64,000 nucleotides of DNA from Mesorhizobium sp. LMG 17147 (GTDB lineage: Bacteria; Pseudomonadota; Alphaproteobacteria; Rhizobiales; Rhizobiaceae), in the NCBI RefSeq assembly GCF_024297145.1, contig NZ_JANCTC010000002.1, positions 417,001 to 481,000 of the forward strand, read 5' to 3'. The notes under the pieces are model-generated. The model had not been told where the DNA came from. It searched no databases and was given only the letters and a program-made list of their open reading frames with translations. Shown one piece after another: positions 1 to 8,161 of the stretch. The translations under genes were made by a program, and so were the position numbers. Numbering within the stretch: the first letter of the stretch is position 1; each line of letters opens with the position of its first letter.

Positions 1-2
1 TG

Positions 3-230
3 CTACCTTCCGACCGCCTTCTTTTTGTCGATTAGCCAGAGGCCGCTGACCGGGGCGAAGCTGCCGTTCGAAGGGTCGTGTCGGCGATCGTCTTTTGGGA
101 GGCAGATCACGTCGGTACCCACGGGGCCGGAACGGCCGCTTCTTATAATCCGAGCCTCAAAGCTGCCAGTCAGCTCCCGGCCCAAAGGCTGCCAGTCAGC
201 AGCGCGCATTTTGCAGCCATGTGGAATCAC
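3..230 (-). CDS. Possible small hypothetical protein
   Basis: This is a 75-codon open frame ending in TAG at 5..3. It has no recognisable domain, signal peptide or membrane segment. The C-terminal half (motifs TDVICLPKDD and SGLWLIDKKK) looks protein-like rather than random, which is the only reason to list it. An internal ATG giving a start at MRAADWQ is equally possible. It lies downstream of the LacI-type gene on the same strand, about 70 bases away. It could simply be a chance frame. Confidence 0.25.
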   Translation of the reverse strand: MIPHGCKMRAADWQPLGRELTGSFEARIIRSGRSGPVGTDVICLPKDDRRHDPSNGSFAPVSGLWLIDKKKAVGR

Positions 231-303
231 TTGGCGTCACAGAAATGCGGCTAAGACAAATAGATGGAGCGGGATGCCCAGTTCAATTTGAACGTATTCC
301 GCT

Positions 304-1353
304 CTAATCGGGGCGGCGATAGGCCTGCACTTCGCCCGGTTCGCTCAGGCTCTGCAGGGTGCCGGGGGCGGCGCCGCCGATCCAGCCCAGCACCGAGCGG
401 GCGAGCTCGGCGCCGGCCAGCCGGAAGTTCTCGTTGACGACCAGCAATTCGCTGCGAAACAGGTGCAGAAGCTCCGACGATTGTTTGGACACCACATCGA
501 CATCGCGGCCAAGCTTGAGGCCGGCGTCTTCGATGCCGGCGACGATGGCGAGCGTCGCGGCGGCGGCGCTGCTGATGAAACCGTCCGGGCGGCTTTCGCG
601 GCGCATCAGCTGCGCCGTCCGCATTCTGATCTGCTCGATCGAATGATCGATTGAAACGGTGTTGAACGGAATCTCGCTGGCGCCGACCTCGCTCAGCGCA
701 TCGGCAAAGCCGGCGAGCGTGTGGCCGTGATAGGTCAGCTCGACCGGCGGCGCCAGCAGAGCCAGCCGGCGGCGGCCGAGGCCGGCCAGATGGCGCACTG
801 CCTCGGCTGCGAAAGCGTAATTGTCGAAATCATGGTAGGGATGGATCAGCCCCATATCGGTGCGGCCATGCGTGGCAAAGGGGATGCCGCGCTCCAGCAT
901 ATAACGGGCCCTCGGATCGTTCGGCTGCGTGCGCGAAATGATGACGCCGTCGGCTGAACCGGTTTCCACGAGGTAACGGATCGGGTCGAGCGGATCCTGC
1001 GAGCGCGAATAGGGCGTCACGATCAAATGATAGGGCGTGTCGGCGATGACTTCCGAAACGCCGTAGATGATGTCCGAGACAAAGCTCATGATCTCGTGCT
1101 CGGTGTTGAGCACCAGGCTGATGACGTTGGTCTTGCCGGTGCGCAGGCGTACGCCGGCACGGTTGGGGCGATAACCGATCTGCTTGGCGACAAGCTGGAC
1201 GCGCCGCCTGGTCTCGGCGCCGATCTCGGGGGCGTCCTTCAGCGCGCGCGACACGGTGGTGACGCCCAGCCCGGTCATGAAGGCGAGCGTCTTCAGCGTC
1301 GGCCGGCCCTGGCCCGACGCCTCGTCGGCCTTCTCTTTTTGATGCCTGTTCAT
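304..1353 (-). CDS. LacI-family transcriptional repressor of the adjacent sugar operon
   Basis: This 349-residue protein has the LacI/GalR layout. A helix-turn-helix lies at about residues 21-40 (TGLGVTTVSRALKD), followed by the hinge segment with IGYRPNRAGVRLRTGKT, then a periplasmic-binding-protein-like effector domain (about 65-340). It is transcribed away from a carbohydrate ABC operon that starts at 1746. The shared 392-base gap holds two inverted copies of a CTGAAACGTTACAG operator, so autoregulation plus control of the importer is the natural inference. The inducer is presumably the imported sugar or a derivative, but the sequence does not identify it. Length and domain order are normal for the family. 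Confidence 0.9.
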   Translation of the reverse strand: MNRHQKEKADEASGQGRPTLKTLAFMTGLGVTTVSRALKDAPEIGAETRRRVQLVAKQIGYRPNRAGVRLRTGKTNVISLVLNTEHEIMSFVSDIIYGVSEVIADTPYHLIVTPYSRSQDPLDPIRYLVETGSADGVIISRTQPNDPRARYMLERGIPFATHGRTDMGLIHPYHDFDNYAFAAEAVRHLAGLGRRRLALLAPPVELTYHGHTLAGFADALSEVGASEIPFNTVSIDHSIEQIRMRTAQLMRRESRPDGFISSAAAATLAIVAGIEDAGLKLGRDVDVVSKQSSELLHLFRSELLVVNENFRLAGAELARSVLGWIGGAAPGTLQSLSEPGEVQAYRRPD

Positions 1354-1451
1354 TCGTCCCGCCCCGTCAGGCGCATAACAATTGCCGGACAGCCCGGCAA
1401 TCGGCCGGCCGCGGGCACGCCGCGCCCTTCACCGAATGAGACCGCTATATA

Positions 1452-1468
1452 CTGAAACGTTACAGATT
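1452..1468 (+). promoter_or_regulatory. LacI-type operator, copy 1
   Basis: The sequence CTGAAACGTTACAGATT contains the near-palindrome TGAAACGTTACA with the central CG typical of LacI-family operators. It lies about 100 bases upstream of the regulator start codon. Its exact reverse complement recurs at 1712-1728. Confidence 0.7.
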
Positions 1469-1711
1469 GTCACGACCATCGCCACATCACTGGTGACAGG
1501 TGCGGAACGAGCGGCGCTGCAATCGGCGCAAAACCGTGATTGGAACGGGCTTTTCCGATCTTTTGGCGTCGCAGCATTGCATTTTGCAGTGCAACCACTC
1601 TGGTTGCGATGCGGAAGGCCAGCAAGCCGCGCGATTTTATTCGCGCTTCGAAAAAACTTGATGCCGCCTCCGCCTGAGGGGTTGCGCGCCTCAAGCAATT
1701 GCCGTATCGAA

Positions 1712-1728
1712 AATCTGTAACGTTTCAG
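1712..1728 (-). promoter_or_regulatory. LacI-type operator, copy 2
   Basis: The plus strand reads AATCTGTAACGTTTCAG, the exact reverse complement of the copy at 1452-1468 over 17 bases. It sits 17 bases before the start codon of the binding-protein gene. That position would let a bound repressor block initiation, and two sites about 260 bases apart would also permit looping. Confidence 0.75.
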
Positions 1729-1745
1729 ATTCTGGGAGGAACGAA

Positions 1746-2984
1746 ATGCGATACCAACTCATGACTGCTGCGCTGGCAGCGACGGTCGCGCTGCAATTTG
1801 CCGGCCCGGCGGCCGCGACGGATCTGGAAGTCACCCATTGGTGGACCTCCGGCGGCGAGGCGGCAGCGGTCGCCGAACTCGCCAAGGCTTTCGACGCAAC
1901 CGGCAATCACTGGGTTGACGGCGCCATCGCCGGCTCCGGCGGCACGGCGCGGCCGATCATGATCAGCCGCATCACCGGCGGCGACCCGATGGGCGCGACC
2001 CAGTTCAATCACGGCCGGCAGGCGGAAGAATTGGTGCAGGCCGGGCTGATGCGCGACCTCACCGATCTCGCCACCAAGGAAAAGTGGACGGAAATCGTGC
2101 AGCCGAAGAGCCTGCTCGACGGCTGTACCCTCGACGGCAAGATCTATTGCGTGCCGGTCAATATCCACTCCTGGCAGTGGCTGTGGCTGTCGAACGCCGC
2201 CTTCAAAAAGGCCGGCGTGCCGGTGCCGAAGAACTGGAATGAATATGTCGCTGCGGCGCCCGCGCTGGAAAAGGCAGGCATCCTGCCGCTTGCGGTCGGC
2301 GGCCAGCCCTGGCAGGCCTCCGGCGCTTTCGACGTGCTGCTTGCGGCGGTCGGCGGCACCGACGCCTTCCTCAAGGTCTACAAGGACAAGGACGCCGAAT
2401 TCGCCGCCGGGCCCGAAGTCGCCAAGGTCTTCAAGGCCGCGGACGACGCCCGCAAGATGGCGAAGAACACCAATGTGCAGGACTGGAATCAGGCCACCAA
2501 TCTGGTCATCACCGGCAAGGCGGGCGGCCAGATCATGGGTGACTGGGCGCAGGGCGAGTTCCAGGTTGCCGGTCAGGTCGCCGGCAAGGACTATACTTGC
2601 CTTCCGGGCCTCGGTCTCAACGAGATGATCGCCACCGGCGGCGACGCTTTCTACTTTCCGCTGCTGAAGGATCCCGAAAAATCGAAGGCACAGGAAGTGC
2701 TGGCCCACACGCTGCTCGATCCCAAGACGCAGGTCGCCTTCAATCTCAAGAAAGGTTCGCTGCCGGTGCGCGGCGACGTCGACCTCAAGGCGGCGAACGA
2801 CTGCATGAAGAAGGGGCTCGAAATTCTCGCCAAGGGCAATGTCATGCCCTGGACCGACCAGTTGCTTTCGCAGGATACGCAGAAGCAGAAGGAGGATCTG
2901 TTCTCCGAGTTCTTCGCCAAGCAGGACATGACCGTGGAAGATGCGCAGAAGCGCTTCGCCACCATCGTCGGTTCGGCCGATTGA
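1746..2984 (+). CDS. Carbohydrate ABC transporter, periplasmic substrate-binding protein
   Basis: This 412-residue protein begins with a Sec signal peptide (about residues 1-24, cleavage after GPAAA) and then reads as an extracellular solute-binding protein of the sugar family (SBP_bac_1). It starts with the family-typical DLEVTHWWTSGGE and has internal blocks such as the WNEY and GDWAQGEF segments. It should capture a sugar in the periplasm and deliver it to the permeases encoded downstream. The start is supported by GGGAGGA seven bases upstream. The overall type resembles glucose/mannose-type binding proteins, but the ligand cannot be read from the sequence. Confidence 0.9.
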   Translation: MRYQLMTAALAATVALQFAGPAAATDLEVTHWWTSGGEAAAVAELAKAFDATGNHWVDGAIAGSGGTARPIMISRITGGDPMGATQFNHGRQAEELVQAGLMRDLTDLATKEKWTEIVQPKSLLDGCTLDGKIYCVPVNIHSWQWLWLSNAAFKKAGVPVPKNWNEYVAAAPALEKAGILPLAVGGQPWQASGAFDVLLAAVGGTDAFLKVYKDKDAEFAAGPEVAKVFKAADDARKMAKNTNVQDWNQATNLVITGKAGGQIMGDWAQGEFQVAGQVAGKDYTCLPGLGLNEMIATGGDAFYFPLLKDPEKSKAQEVLAHTLLDPKTQVAFNLKKGSLPVRGDVDLKAANDCMKKGLEILAKGNVMPWTDQLLSQDTQKQKEDLFSEFFAKQDMTVEDAQKRFATIVGSAD

Positions 2985-3004
2985 GCGATCGACCAACCGC
3001 CTCA

Positions 3005-3058
3005 CTCCCGCCCCTGCGAACGCAGGGTCGGGAGCTAGGGTCAAGGCCTCTTGACCCT
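3005..3058 (+). repeat. Two tandem hairpins inside the ABC operon
   Basis: The first hairpin is 3005-3034: 14-base arms with one mismatch and a two-base loop (CTCCCG... with ...CGGGAG). The second is 3037-3058: perfect 9-base arms AGGGTCAAG and CTTGACCCT with a 4-base loop. Neither is followed by a T-run, so they are unlikely to be full terminators. Their place between the binding-protein and permease genes matches REP-type elements that stabilise the upstream mRNA or lower downstream expression. Confidence 0.75.
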
Positions 3059-3091
3059 CCGGCCCTTACCCGATCCAGCGCGGCTGTGCAG

Positions 3092-3985
3092 ATGAGCAAG
3101 AGCGAACGCCCTAGCCAACTCTTTCGCAACCTCAATGCGAAAGTCGCTTCGATCCCGATGATTTTCACCGCGCTGGTGATTTTTGTCGGCGGCACCCTCT
3201 GGACAGTGTTGTATTCCTTCACAAATTCCAAGCTGCTGCCGCGGCTGCACTTCGTCGGTCTCGACCAGTACTATCGGCTGTGGGCAACGCCGCGCTGGCT
3301 GATCTCGATCGAGAACCTGCTGATCTATGGCGTGCTGTCGCTGGTGTTCTCGCTGGTCATCGGCTTTCTGCTTGCTGCCCTGCTCGACCAGAAGATCCGG
3401 TTCGAGGACACGTTCCGGACCATTTTCCTTTATCCCTTCGCCCTGTCCTTCATCGTCACCGGTCTCGTCTGGCAGTGGCTGCTCAACCCCGAATTCGGTG
3501 TCCAGGGCGTGGTGCGCAGCCTCGGCTGGACGAGCTTCAGCTTCAATCCGCTCTATGATTCCAGCATCGTCATCTACGGCATATTGATCGCCGCTCTCTG
3601 GCAAGGCACCGGGCTCATAATGTGCCTGATGCTGGCCGGCCTGCGCGGCATCGACGAGGATATCTGGAAGGCCGCAAGGGTCGACGGGATACCGACCTGG
3701 AAGACCTATCTGTTCATCATCATACCGATGATGCGGCCGGTCTTCATCACCACGCTGGTCATCGTCGCCTCCAACATCGTTCGCGTCTACGACCTGGTCG
3801 TCGCCCAGACCAGCGGCGGGCCCGGTATCGCCTCCGAAGTCCCGGCCAAATATGTCTATGATTACATGTTCTTCGCCCAGAATCTCGGCCAAGGGTTCGC
3901 CGCCTCGACGATGATGCTGCTGTCGGTGATCATCGTCATCGTGCCGTGGGCCTATCTCGAGTTCGGAGGCAAGAAGCGTGTCTGA
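3092..3985 (+). CDS. Carbohydrate ABC transporter permease 1 (MalF-like)
   Basis: This 297-residue inner-membrane protein has about six hydrophobic segments and the permease EAA loop near residues 190-213 (IWKAARVDGIPTWKTY). That loop contacts the ATPase. The frame is open far upstream into the binding-protein gene, but the ATG at 3092 (MSKSERPSQL) gives the family-typical short cytoplasmic N-terminus, and the longer version would overlap the previous gene in another frame. The gene pairs with the second permease, whose start overlaps its stop by eight bases, indicating translational coupling. Confidence 0.9.
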   Translation: MSKSERPSQLFRNLNAKVASIPMIFTALVIFVGGTLWTVLYSFTNSKLLPRLHFVGLDQYYRLWATPRWLISIENLLIYGVLSLVFSLVIGFLLAALLDQKIRFEDTFRTIFLYPFALSFIVTGLVWQWLLNPEFGVQGVVRSLGWTSFSFNPLYDSSIVIYGILIAALWQGTGLIMCLMLAGLRGIDEDIWKAARVDGIPTWKTYLFIIIPMMRPVFITTLVIVASNIVRVYDLVVAQTSGGPGIASEVPAKYVYDYMFFAQNLGQGFAASTMMLLSVIIVIVPWAYLEFGGKKRV

Positions 3986-4913
3986 CCAAGCCGTTTCATC
4001 GCCTGCCATTGCCGGCGCCGGCGGCCTCGAAGCCTACGGGCCGAGCGGGCCGAAGCCGCGCCACACATTCTCGCGCCGTAACATCTTCCTGTACGGCACG
4101 CTGATCGTGGTGGCGCTCTACTATCTTTTGCCGCTCTACGTGATGGTGGTGACATCGCTCAAAGGCATGCCCGAGATACGCCTCGGCAACATCTTCTCGC
4201 CGCCGATGGAGATCACTTTCGAGCCGTGGGTCAAGGCCTGGTCGAGCGCCTGCACCGGGCTCAACTGCGACGGGCTGTCGCGTGGCTTCTGGAATTCGGT
4301 GCGCATCACCATCCCGTCGGTGATCCTGTCGATCGCGCTCGCCTCGGTGAACGGTTATGCGCTTGCCAACTGGCGGTTCAAAGGCGCCGACACTTTCTTC
4401 ATCATCCTGATCGTCGGCGCCTTCATCCCTTATCAGGTGATGATCTATCCGATCGTCATCATCCTGCGCGAAGTCGGCCTCTACGGCAGCCTCAGCGGCC
4501 TGGTGATCGTCCATTCCATCTTCGGCATGCCGATCCTCACGCTGTTGTTCCGCAACTACTTTACCTCCATGCCGGAGGAGCTGTTCCGGGCAGCGCGTGT
4601 CGACGGCGCGGGCTTCTGGGGCATTTATTTCCGCATCATGCTGCCGATGTCGCTGCCGATCTTCGTCGTCGCCATCATCCTGCAGGTGACCGGCATCTGG
4701 AACGACTTCCTGTTCGGCGTCGTCTACACCCGCCCCGACACCTATCCGATGACGGTGCAGCTCAACAACATCGTCAACTCGGTGCAAGGCGTGAAGGAAT
4801 ACAACGTCAACATGGCAGCCACCATCCTGACCGGCCTGGTGCCGCTGATCGTCTATTTCCTGTCCGGAAAATTGTTTGTGCGCGGCATCGCCGCCGGCGC
4901 GGTGAAAGGATGA
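3978..4913 (+). CDS. Carbohydrate ABC transporter permease 2 (MalG-like)
   Basis: This 311-residue inner-membrane permease has a cytoplasmic N-terminus of about 35 residues, then six predicted membrane segments and an EAA motif around residues 200-222 (LFRAARVDGAGFWGIY). Translation starts at GTG 3978, inside the end of permease 1. Its stop overlaps the ATPase start as ATGA. With permease 1 it forms the membrane channel of a CUT1-type sugar importer. The tight overlaps say that the three membrane and ATPase genes are made in fixed proportion. Confidence 0.9.
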   Translation: MSDQAVSSPAIAGAGGLEAYGPSGPKPRHTFSRRNIFLYGTLIVVALYYLLPLYVMVVTSLKGMPEIRLGNIFSPPMEITFEPWVKAWSSACTGLNCDGLSRGFWNSVRITIPSVILSIALASVNGYALANWRFKGADTFFIILIVGAFIPYQVMIYPIVIILREVGLYGSLSGLVIVHSIFGMPILTLLFRNYFTSMPEELFRAARVDGAGFWGIYFRIMLPMSLPIFVVAIILQVTGIWNDFLFGVVYTRPDTYPMTVQLNNIVNSVQGVKEYNVNMAATILTGLVPLIVYFLSGKLFVRGIAAGAVKG

Positions 4914-6049
4914 TGGCGATGAACGCAAACGGCAGCATTGCGGCAAACAGCAGCAAGGGGACAAACGGCACCAGCGTCTCGATCCAGAACCTGTCGCTGA
5001 ATTTCGGCGCGATATCGGTGCTGCAGACGCTCAACCTCGATGTCGCGGAAGGCGAGTTCATCGTGCTGCTCGGCCCGTCCGGCTGCGGCAAGTCGACCTT
5101 GCTCAACTGCATTGCCGGGCTGCTCGACGTTTCCGAAGGCCGCATCTTCATCAAGGGCAAGAACGTCACCTGGGAAGAGCCCAAGGATCGCGGCATCGGC
5201 ATGGTGTTCCAGTCCTACGCGCTCTATCCGCAGATGACGGTGGAGAAGAACCTGTCGTTTGGGCTGCGCGTTGCCGGCCTCGCCAAGGACGAGATTGCCA
5301 AGCGCATCGCCCGGGCCGCCGAGATCCTGCAGATCGAACCGCTTTTGCATCGCAAGCCGGCGGCCCTGTCCGGCGGCCAGCGCCAGCGTGTGGCGATCGG
5401 GCGCGCACTTGTGCGTGACGTCGACGTCTTCCTGTTCGACGAGCCGCTCTCCAACCTCGACGCCAAGCTGCGCGCGGAATTGCGCGTCGAGATCAAGCTG
5501 CTGCATCGCAAGCTCGAGAACACCATGATCTACGTCACCCACGACCAGATCGAGGCGATGACGCTGGCCGACCGCATCGCGGTGATGAAGGGCGGCGTCA
5601 TCCAGCAGCTCGATGCGCCGCAGACCATCTACAACCGGCCGGTCAACCGGTTTGTCGCCGGCTTCCTCGGCTCGCCGGCAATGAACTTTCTCGACGGCAG
5701 GCTGGAGCAGGCGGATGGCGACTGGCACTTCGTCGTCGAGGATGTGCGGATCCCGCTTGCCACCTATGCTTTCGAGAAGAACCCGGTGCCGGGGCCGGCC
5801 GTGTTCGGCATCCGCCCCGAGCATGTGGCGTTCAACAGTGGCACGGGATGGCCGTTCGCAGCCACGGCAAATGTCGAGGTCGTCGAGCCCATGGGTTCCG
5901 ACACGCTGGTCTGGCTGAAGCTGGCCGGCCAGAATTTCACGGTACGGGTGACAGCCGAGCGTACGCCAAACAACGCCGAGGCGGTCGGCATCGGTTTCGA
6001 CCCGATGCGGGCCTCGCTGTTCGACGCCGCTACAGGTAACCGCCTCTAG
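4910..6049 (+). CDS. Sugar ABC transporter ATP-binding protein (MsmK/UgpC type)
   Basis: This 379-residue ATPase powers the importer. Walker A (GPSGCGKST) is at about residues 55-63, the Q-loop is VFQSYALYP, the signature is LSGGQRQR near 150, Walker B is VFLFDEP near 171, and the switch histidine is in VTHDQIEAM. A C-terminal TOBE/OB regulatory region follows, typical of MalK-like subunits. The start ATG at 4910 overlaps the upstream stop. ATGs at 4913 and 4919 are also possible and would shorten it by one or three residues. Confidence 0.92.
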   Translation: MMAMNANGSIAANSSKGTNGTSVSIQNLSLNFGAISVLQTLNLDVAEGEFIVLLGPSGCGKSTLLNCIAGLLDVSEGRIFIKGKNVTWEEPKDRGIGMVFQSYALYPQMTVEKNLSFGLRVAGLAKDEIAKRIARAAEILQIEPLLHRKPAALSGGQRQRVAIGRALVRDVDVFLFDEPLSNLDAKLRAELRVEIKLLHRKLENTMIYVTHDQIEAMTLADRIAVMKGGVIQQLDAPQTIYNRPVNRFVAGFLGSPAMNFLDGRLEQADGDWHFVVEDVRIPLATYAFEKNPVPGPAVFGIRPEHVAFNSGTGWPFAATANVEVVEPMGSDTLVWLKLAGQNFTVRVTAERTPNNAEAVGIGFDPMRASLFDAATGNRL

Positions 6050-6122
6050 AGCCTGATTTAGCCTCCCAAGACTTTTCCATTTCCCCCCAAGACTAACCAT
6101 CCCCAAGAAACGGACAGAGACG

Positions 6123-6869
6123 ATGAACTGGTCATTCCAACTTTACAGCGCGCGTAATTTCCAGCCCTGGGAGGGCGTGCTCAAAATGCTGGGCGAGCTT
6201 GGTTACAGCCAAGTCGAAGGGTTCGGCGGCGTCTATGACGATCCCAAGGCGTTCCGTGCCGAGCTCGACAAGAACGGCCTTGCCATGCCGACCGGGCATT
6301 TCTCGATCGACGCGCTCGAGAAGGATTTCGACGGTGTGCGCACGACGGCCGATGCGCTCGGCATCACGCTGCTCATCTGCCCCTTCCTGAACGCCGAGTT
6401 CAGGCCGGCCGACACGGCCGGCTGGCGCGGCTTCGGCGAACGCCTGGCCAAGGTCGGCGAGACGGCCAGGAAAGCCGGCTATGGTTTTGCCTGGCACAAT
6501 CATGATTTCGAATTCAAGGCGCTCGCCGACGGCTCGGTACCGCAGGACCATATCCTGTCTTCCGCACCCGACATCGGCTGGGAGATGGACGTCGCCTGGG
6601 TGGTGCGCGGCGGCGTCGATCCGCTGCCCTGGATCGAGAAGCACGGCAAGCGCATCGTCGCCGTCCACGTCAAGGACATGGCCAAGGCGGGCGAGGGCCT
6701 CGACGAGGACGGCTGGTCCGACGTCGGCCACGGCACCATCGACTGGCCCGGCCTGATCAAGGCGCTACGCGCCAAAAGCGCTGCGAAATACTACGTCATG
6801 GAACAGGACAACCCCAACGACATCGAGCGCTTCGCCCGCCGCTCCATCGCAGCCGCCAAGACCTATTAG
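6123..6869 (+). CDS. Sugar phosphate isomerase/epimerase family (TIM barrel)
   Basis: This 248-residue cytoplasmic protein belongs to the xylose-isomerase-like/AP-endonuclease-2 TIM-barrel family. Candidate metal-binding positions are seen in HNHDFEF, EMDVAW and HVKDM. It follows the importer operon by about 70 bases and is followed 12 bases later by a Gfo/Idh/MocA dehydrogenase, a pairing common in pathways for inositols, keto-sugars and unusual hexoses. I infer isomerisation or epimerisation of the imported compound or its oxidised form; the exact reaction is unknown. Confidence 0.82.
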   Translation: MNWSFQLYSARNFQPWEGVLKMLGELGYSQVEGFGGVYDDPKAFRAELDKNGLAMPTGHFSIDALEKDFDGVRTTADALGITLLICPFLNAEFRPADTAGWRGFGERLAKVGETARKAGYGFAWHNHDFEFKALADGSVPQDHILSSAPDIGWEMDVAWVVRGGVDPLPWIEKHGKRIVAVHVKDMAKAGEGLDEDGWSDVGHGTIDWPGLIKALRAKSAAKYYVMEQDNPNDIERFARRSIAAAKTY

Positions 6870-6881
6870 GAGCACATCAGC

Positions 6882-8030
6882 ATGGCAACAAAACTTGGCA
6901 TCGGCGTCATTGGCTGCGGCAACATCTCGAAGGCGTATTTCTCGCTGGCGCCGCTGTTTCGCGGCATCGAGATGCGCGCCTGCGCCGACATCAACATGGA
7001 AGCGGCGAAAGCGCGGGCAAAGGAGTTCAAGCTGCGCGCCGAGACCGTCGAGGGGCTGCTCAAGGCCGACGATATCGACATCATCGTCAACCTGACCATT
7101 CCGGCGGTGCATTACGAGGTGTCGAAGCAGATCCTCGACGCCGGCAAGCACGTCTATTCGGAGAAGCCCTTCGTGCTGTCGGTCAAGGAAGGGCTCGACC
7201 TGAAGAAACGTGCGGAAAGCAAGGGGCTGCGCATCGGCTCTGCCCCCGACACCTTCCTTGGCGGCGCGCACCAGCTTGTCCGCGACCTGATCGACACCGG
7301 CAGGCTCGGCAAGGTCACCAGCGGCACCTGTCATGTGATGAGCCATGGCATGGAGCATTGGCACCCCAATCCGGACTTCTTCTTCCAGCCGGGCGCCGGG
7401 CCGGTGCTCGACATCGGACCCTATTACATCACCAACCTGATCCAGCTGATCGGGCCGGTGAAGCGGGTCGCCGCCTTCGCTTCGATCCCGATGACGGAAC
7501 GCATCATCAGCTCGAAGCCGCGCGCCGGCGAAAAGATACCGGTCTCCACGCCGACGACGATCCATGGCGTGCTGGAATTCGAGAACGGCGCCGTGGTGAC
7601 GCTCAACACCAGCTGGGATGTCTGGAGCCACGGCCACGCGCCGATGGAGCTCTACGGCGAGGCGGGCACGGTGTTCGTGCCGGATCCGAACTTCTTCGGC
7701 GGCGAGGTGCGCTACACCGAAGCCGCCAAGCCGGTGAAGAAGCTGCCGAAATGGCCGCATCCGTTCGGCGTGCCCAACGAGATGCATTCGCAAGGCATGA
7801 TGGCCAACTACCGCACCGCCGGTTTGGCCGACATGGCGATCGCGATCAGAGAAGGCCGGCCGCACCGCTGCTCGATGGAACTGGCGCTGCATGCCGTCGA
7901 CGTCATGACCGGCCTGTTGCGTTCGGGCGAGACCGGAAAGTTCGTCGCCATGCAGACCAGCTGCGAGCGGCCGGCGGCACTCGGCGTCAAGGCGGCGAAG
8001 GAGCTGCTAGCGAAGAAGAAAACCAAGTAG
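6882..8030 (+). CDS. Gfo/Idh/MocA-family NAD(P)-dependent sugar dehydrogenase
   Basis: This 382-residue oxidoreductase has an N-terminal Rossmann fold (GVIGCGNISKAYF, about residues 5-20), the family EKP catalytic-lysine motif (YSEKPFVLS near 87-95) and the C-terminal alpha/beta substrate domain, with GPVLDIGPYYITNL and histidines after it. It most likely oxidises or reduces a sugar or polyol brought in by the upstream importer, together with the isomerase 12 bases upstream. Length is typical. Substrate and cofactor preference cannot be decided from the sequence. Confidence 0.87.
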   Translation: MATKLGIGVIGCGNISKAYFSLAPLFRGIEMRACADINMEAAKARAKEFKLRAETVEGLLKADDIDIIVNLTIPAVHYEVSKQILDAGKHVYSEKPFVLSVKEGLDLKKRAESKGLRIGSAPDTFLGGAHQLVRDLIDTGRLGKVTSGTCHVMSHGMEHWHPNPDFFFQPGAGPVLDIGPYYITNLIQLIGPVKRVAAFASIPMTERIISSKPRAGEKIPVSTPTTIHGVLEFENGAVVTLNTSWDVWSHGHAPMELYGEAGTVFVPDPNFFGGEVRYTEAAKPVKKLPKWPHPFGVPNEMHSQGMMANYRTAGLADMAIAIREGRPHRCSMELALHAVDVMTGLLRSGETGKFVAMQTSCERPAALGVKAAKELLAKKKTK

Positions 8031-8058
8031 GGCGGCGCACCTCCCAAGCACCGCAAAA

Positions 8059-8088
8059 AGCCTCTCCCCGTTTGCGCGGGGAGAGGCT
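8059..8088 (+). repeat. Palindromic hairpin between dehydrogenase and aldo/keto reductase genes
   Basis: Perfect 12-base arms AGCCTCTCCCCG and CGGGGAGAGGCT enclose a 6-base loop. The CTCTCCCC core recurs in the other palindromic elements of this window (near 23690 and 27210). There is no T-run, so it is best read as a REP-like mRNA-processing or stabilising element rather than a terminator. Confidence 0.75.
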
Positions 8089-8161
8089 AAGGGTGGGCCG
8101 GAGTCGACTTGCCCGTCATTGCGGCGGCAGCTGTCGGCTCGTTTCGATATGAGGATTTCCC

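Larger units (their letters stand above)
1354..1745. promoter_or_regulatory. Divergent control region between LacI regulator and ABC importer
   Basis: This 392-base region carries no convincing gene. It holds the two LacI-type operators annotated separately and a good ribosome binding site (GGGAGGA) ahead of the 1746 start. Base composition is a little less GC-rich than the neighbouring genes, as expected for promoters. I did not find an unambiguous -35/-10 pair. Confidence 0.6.

Noticed and set aside
1725..3044. A 439-codon minus-strand frame over the binding-protein gene
   Set aside because: The plus strand has signal peptide, ribosome binding site and family sequence; the antisense product is rich in Arg, Gly and His without structure.
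2597..3091. Upstream extension of the first permease
   Set aside because: The added residues overlap the binding-protein gene out of frame and do not resemble a membrane protein; the ATG at 3092 gives a normal permease.
6050..6122. Direct repeat CCCAAGACT twice in the gap after the ATPase gene
   Set aside because: Only two short copies in a C/A-rich stretch, with no symmetry or known site; probably chance.
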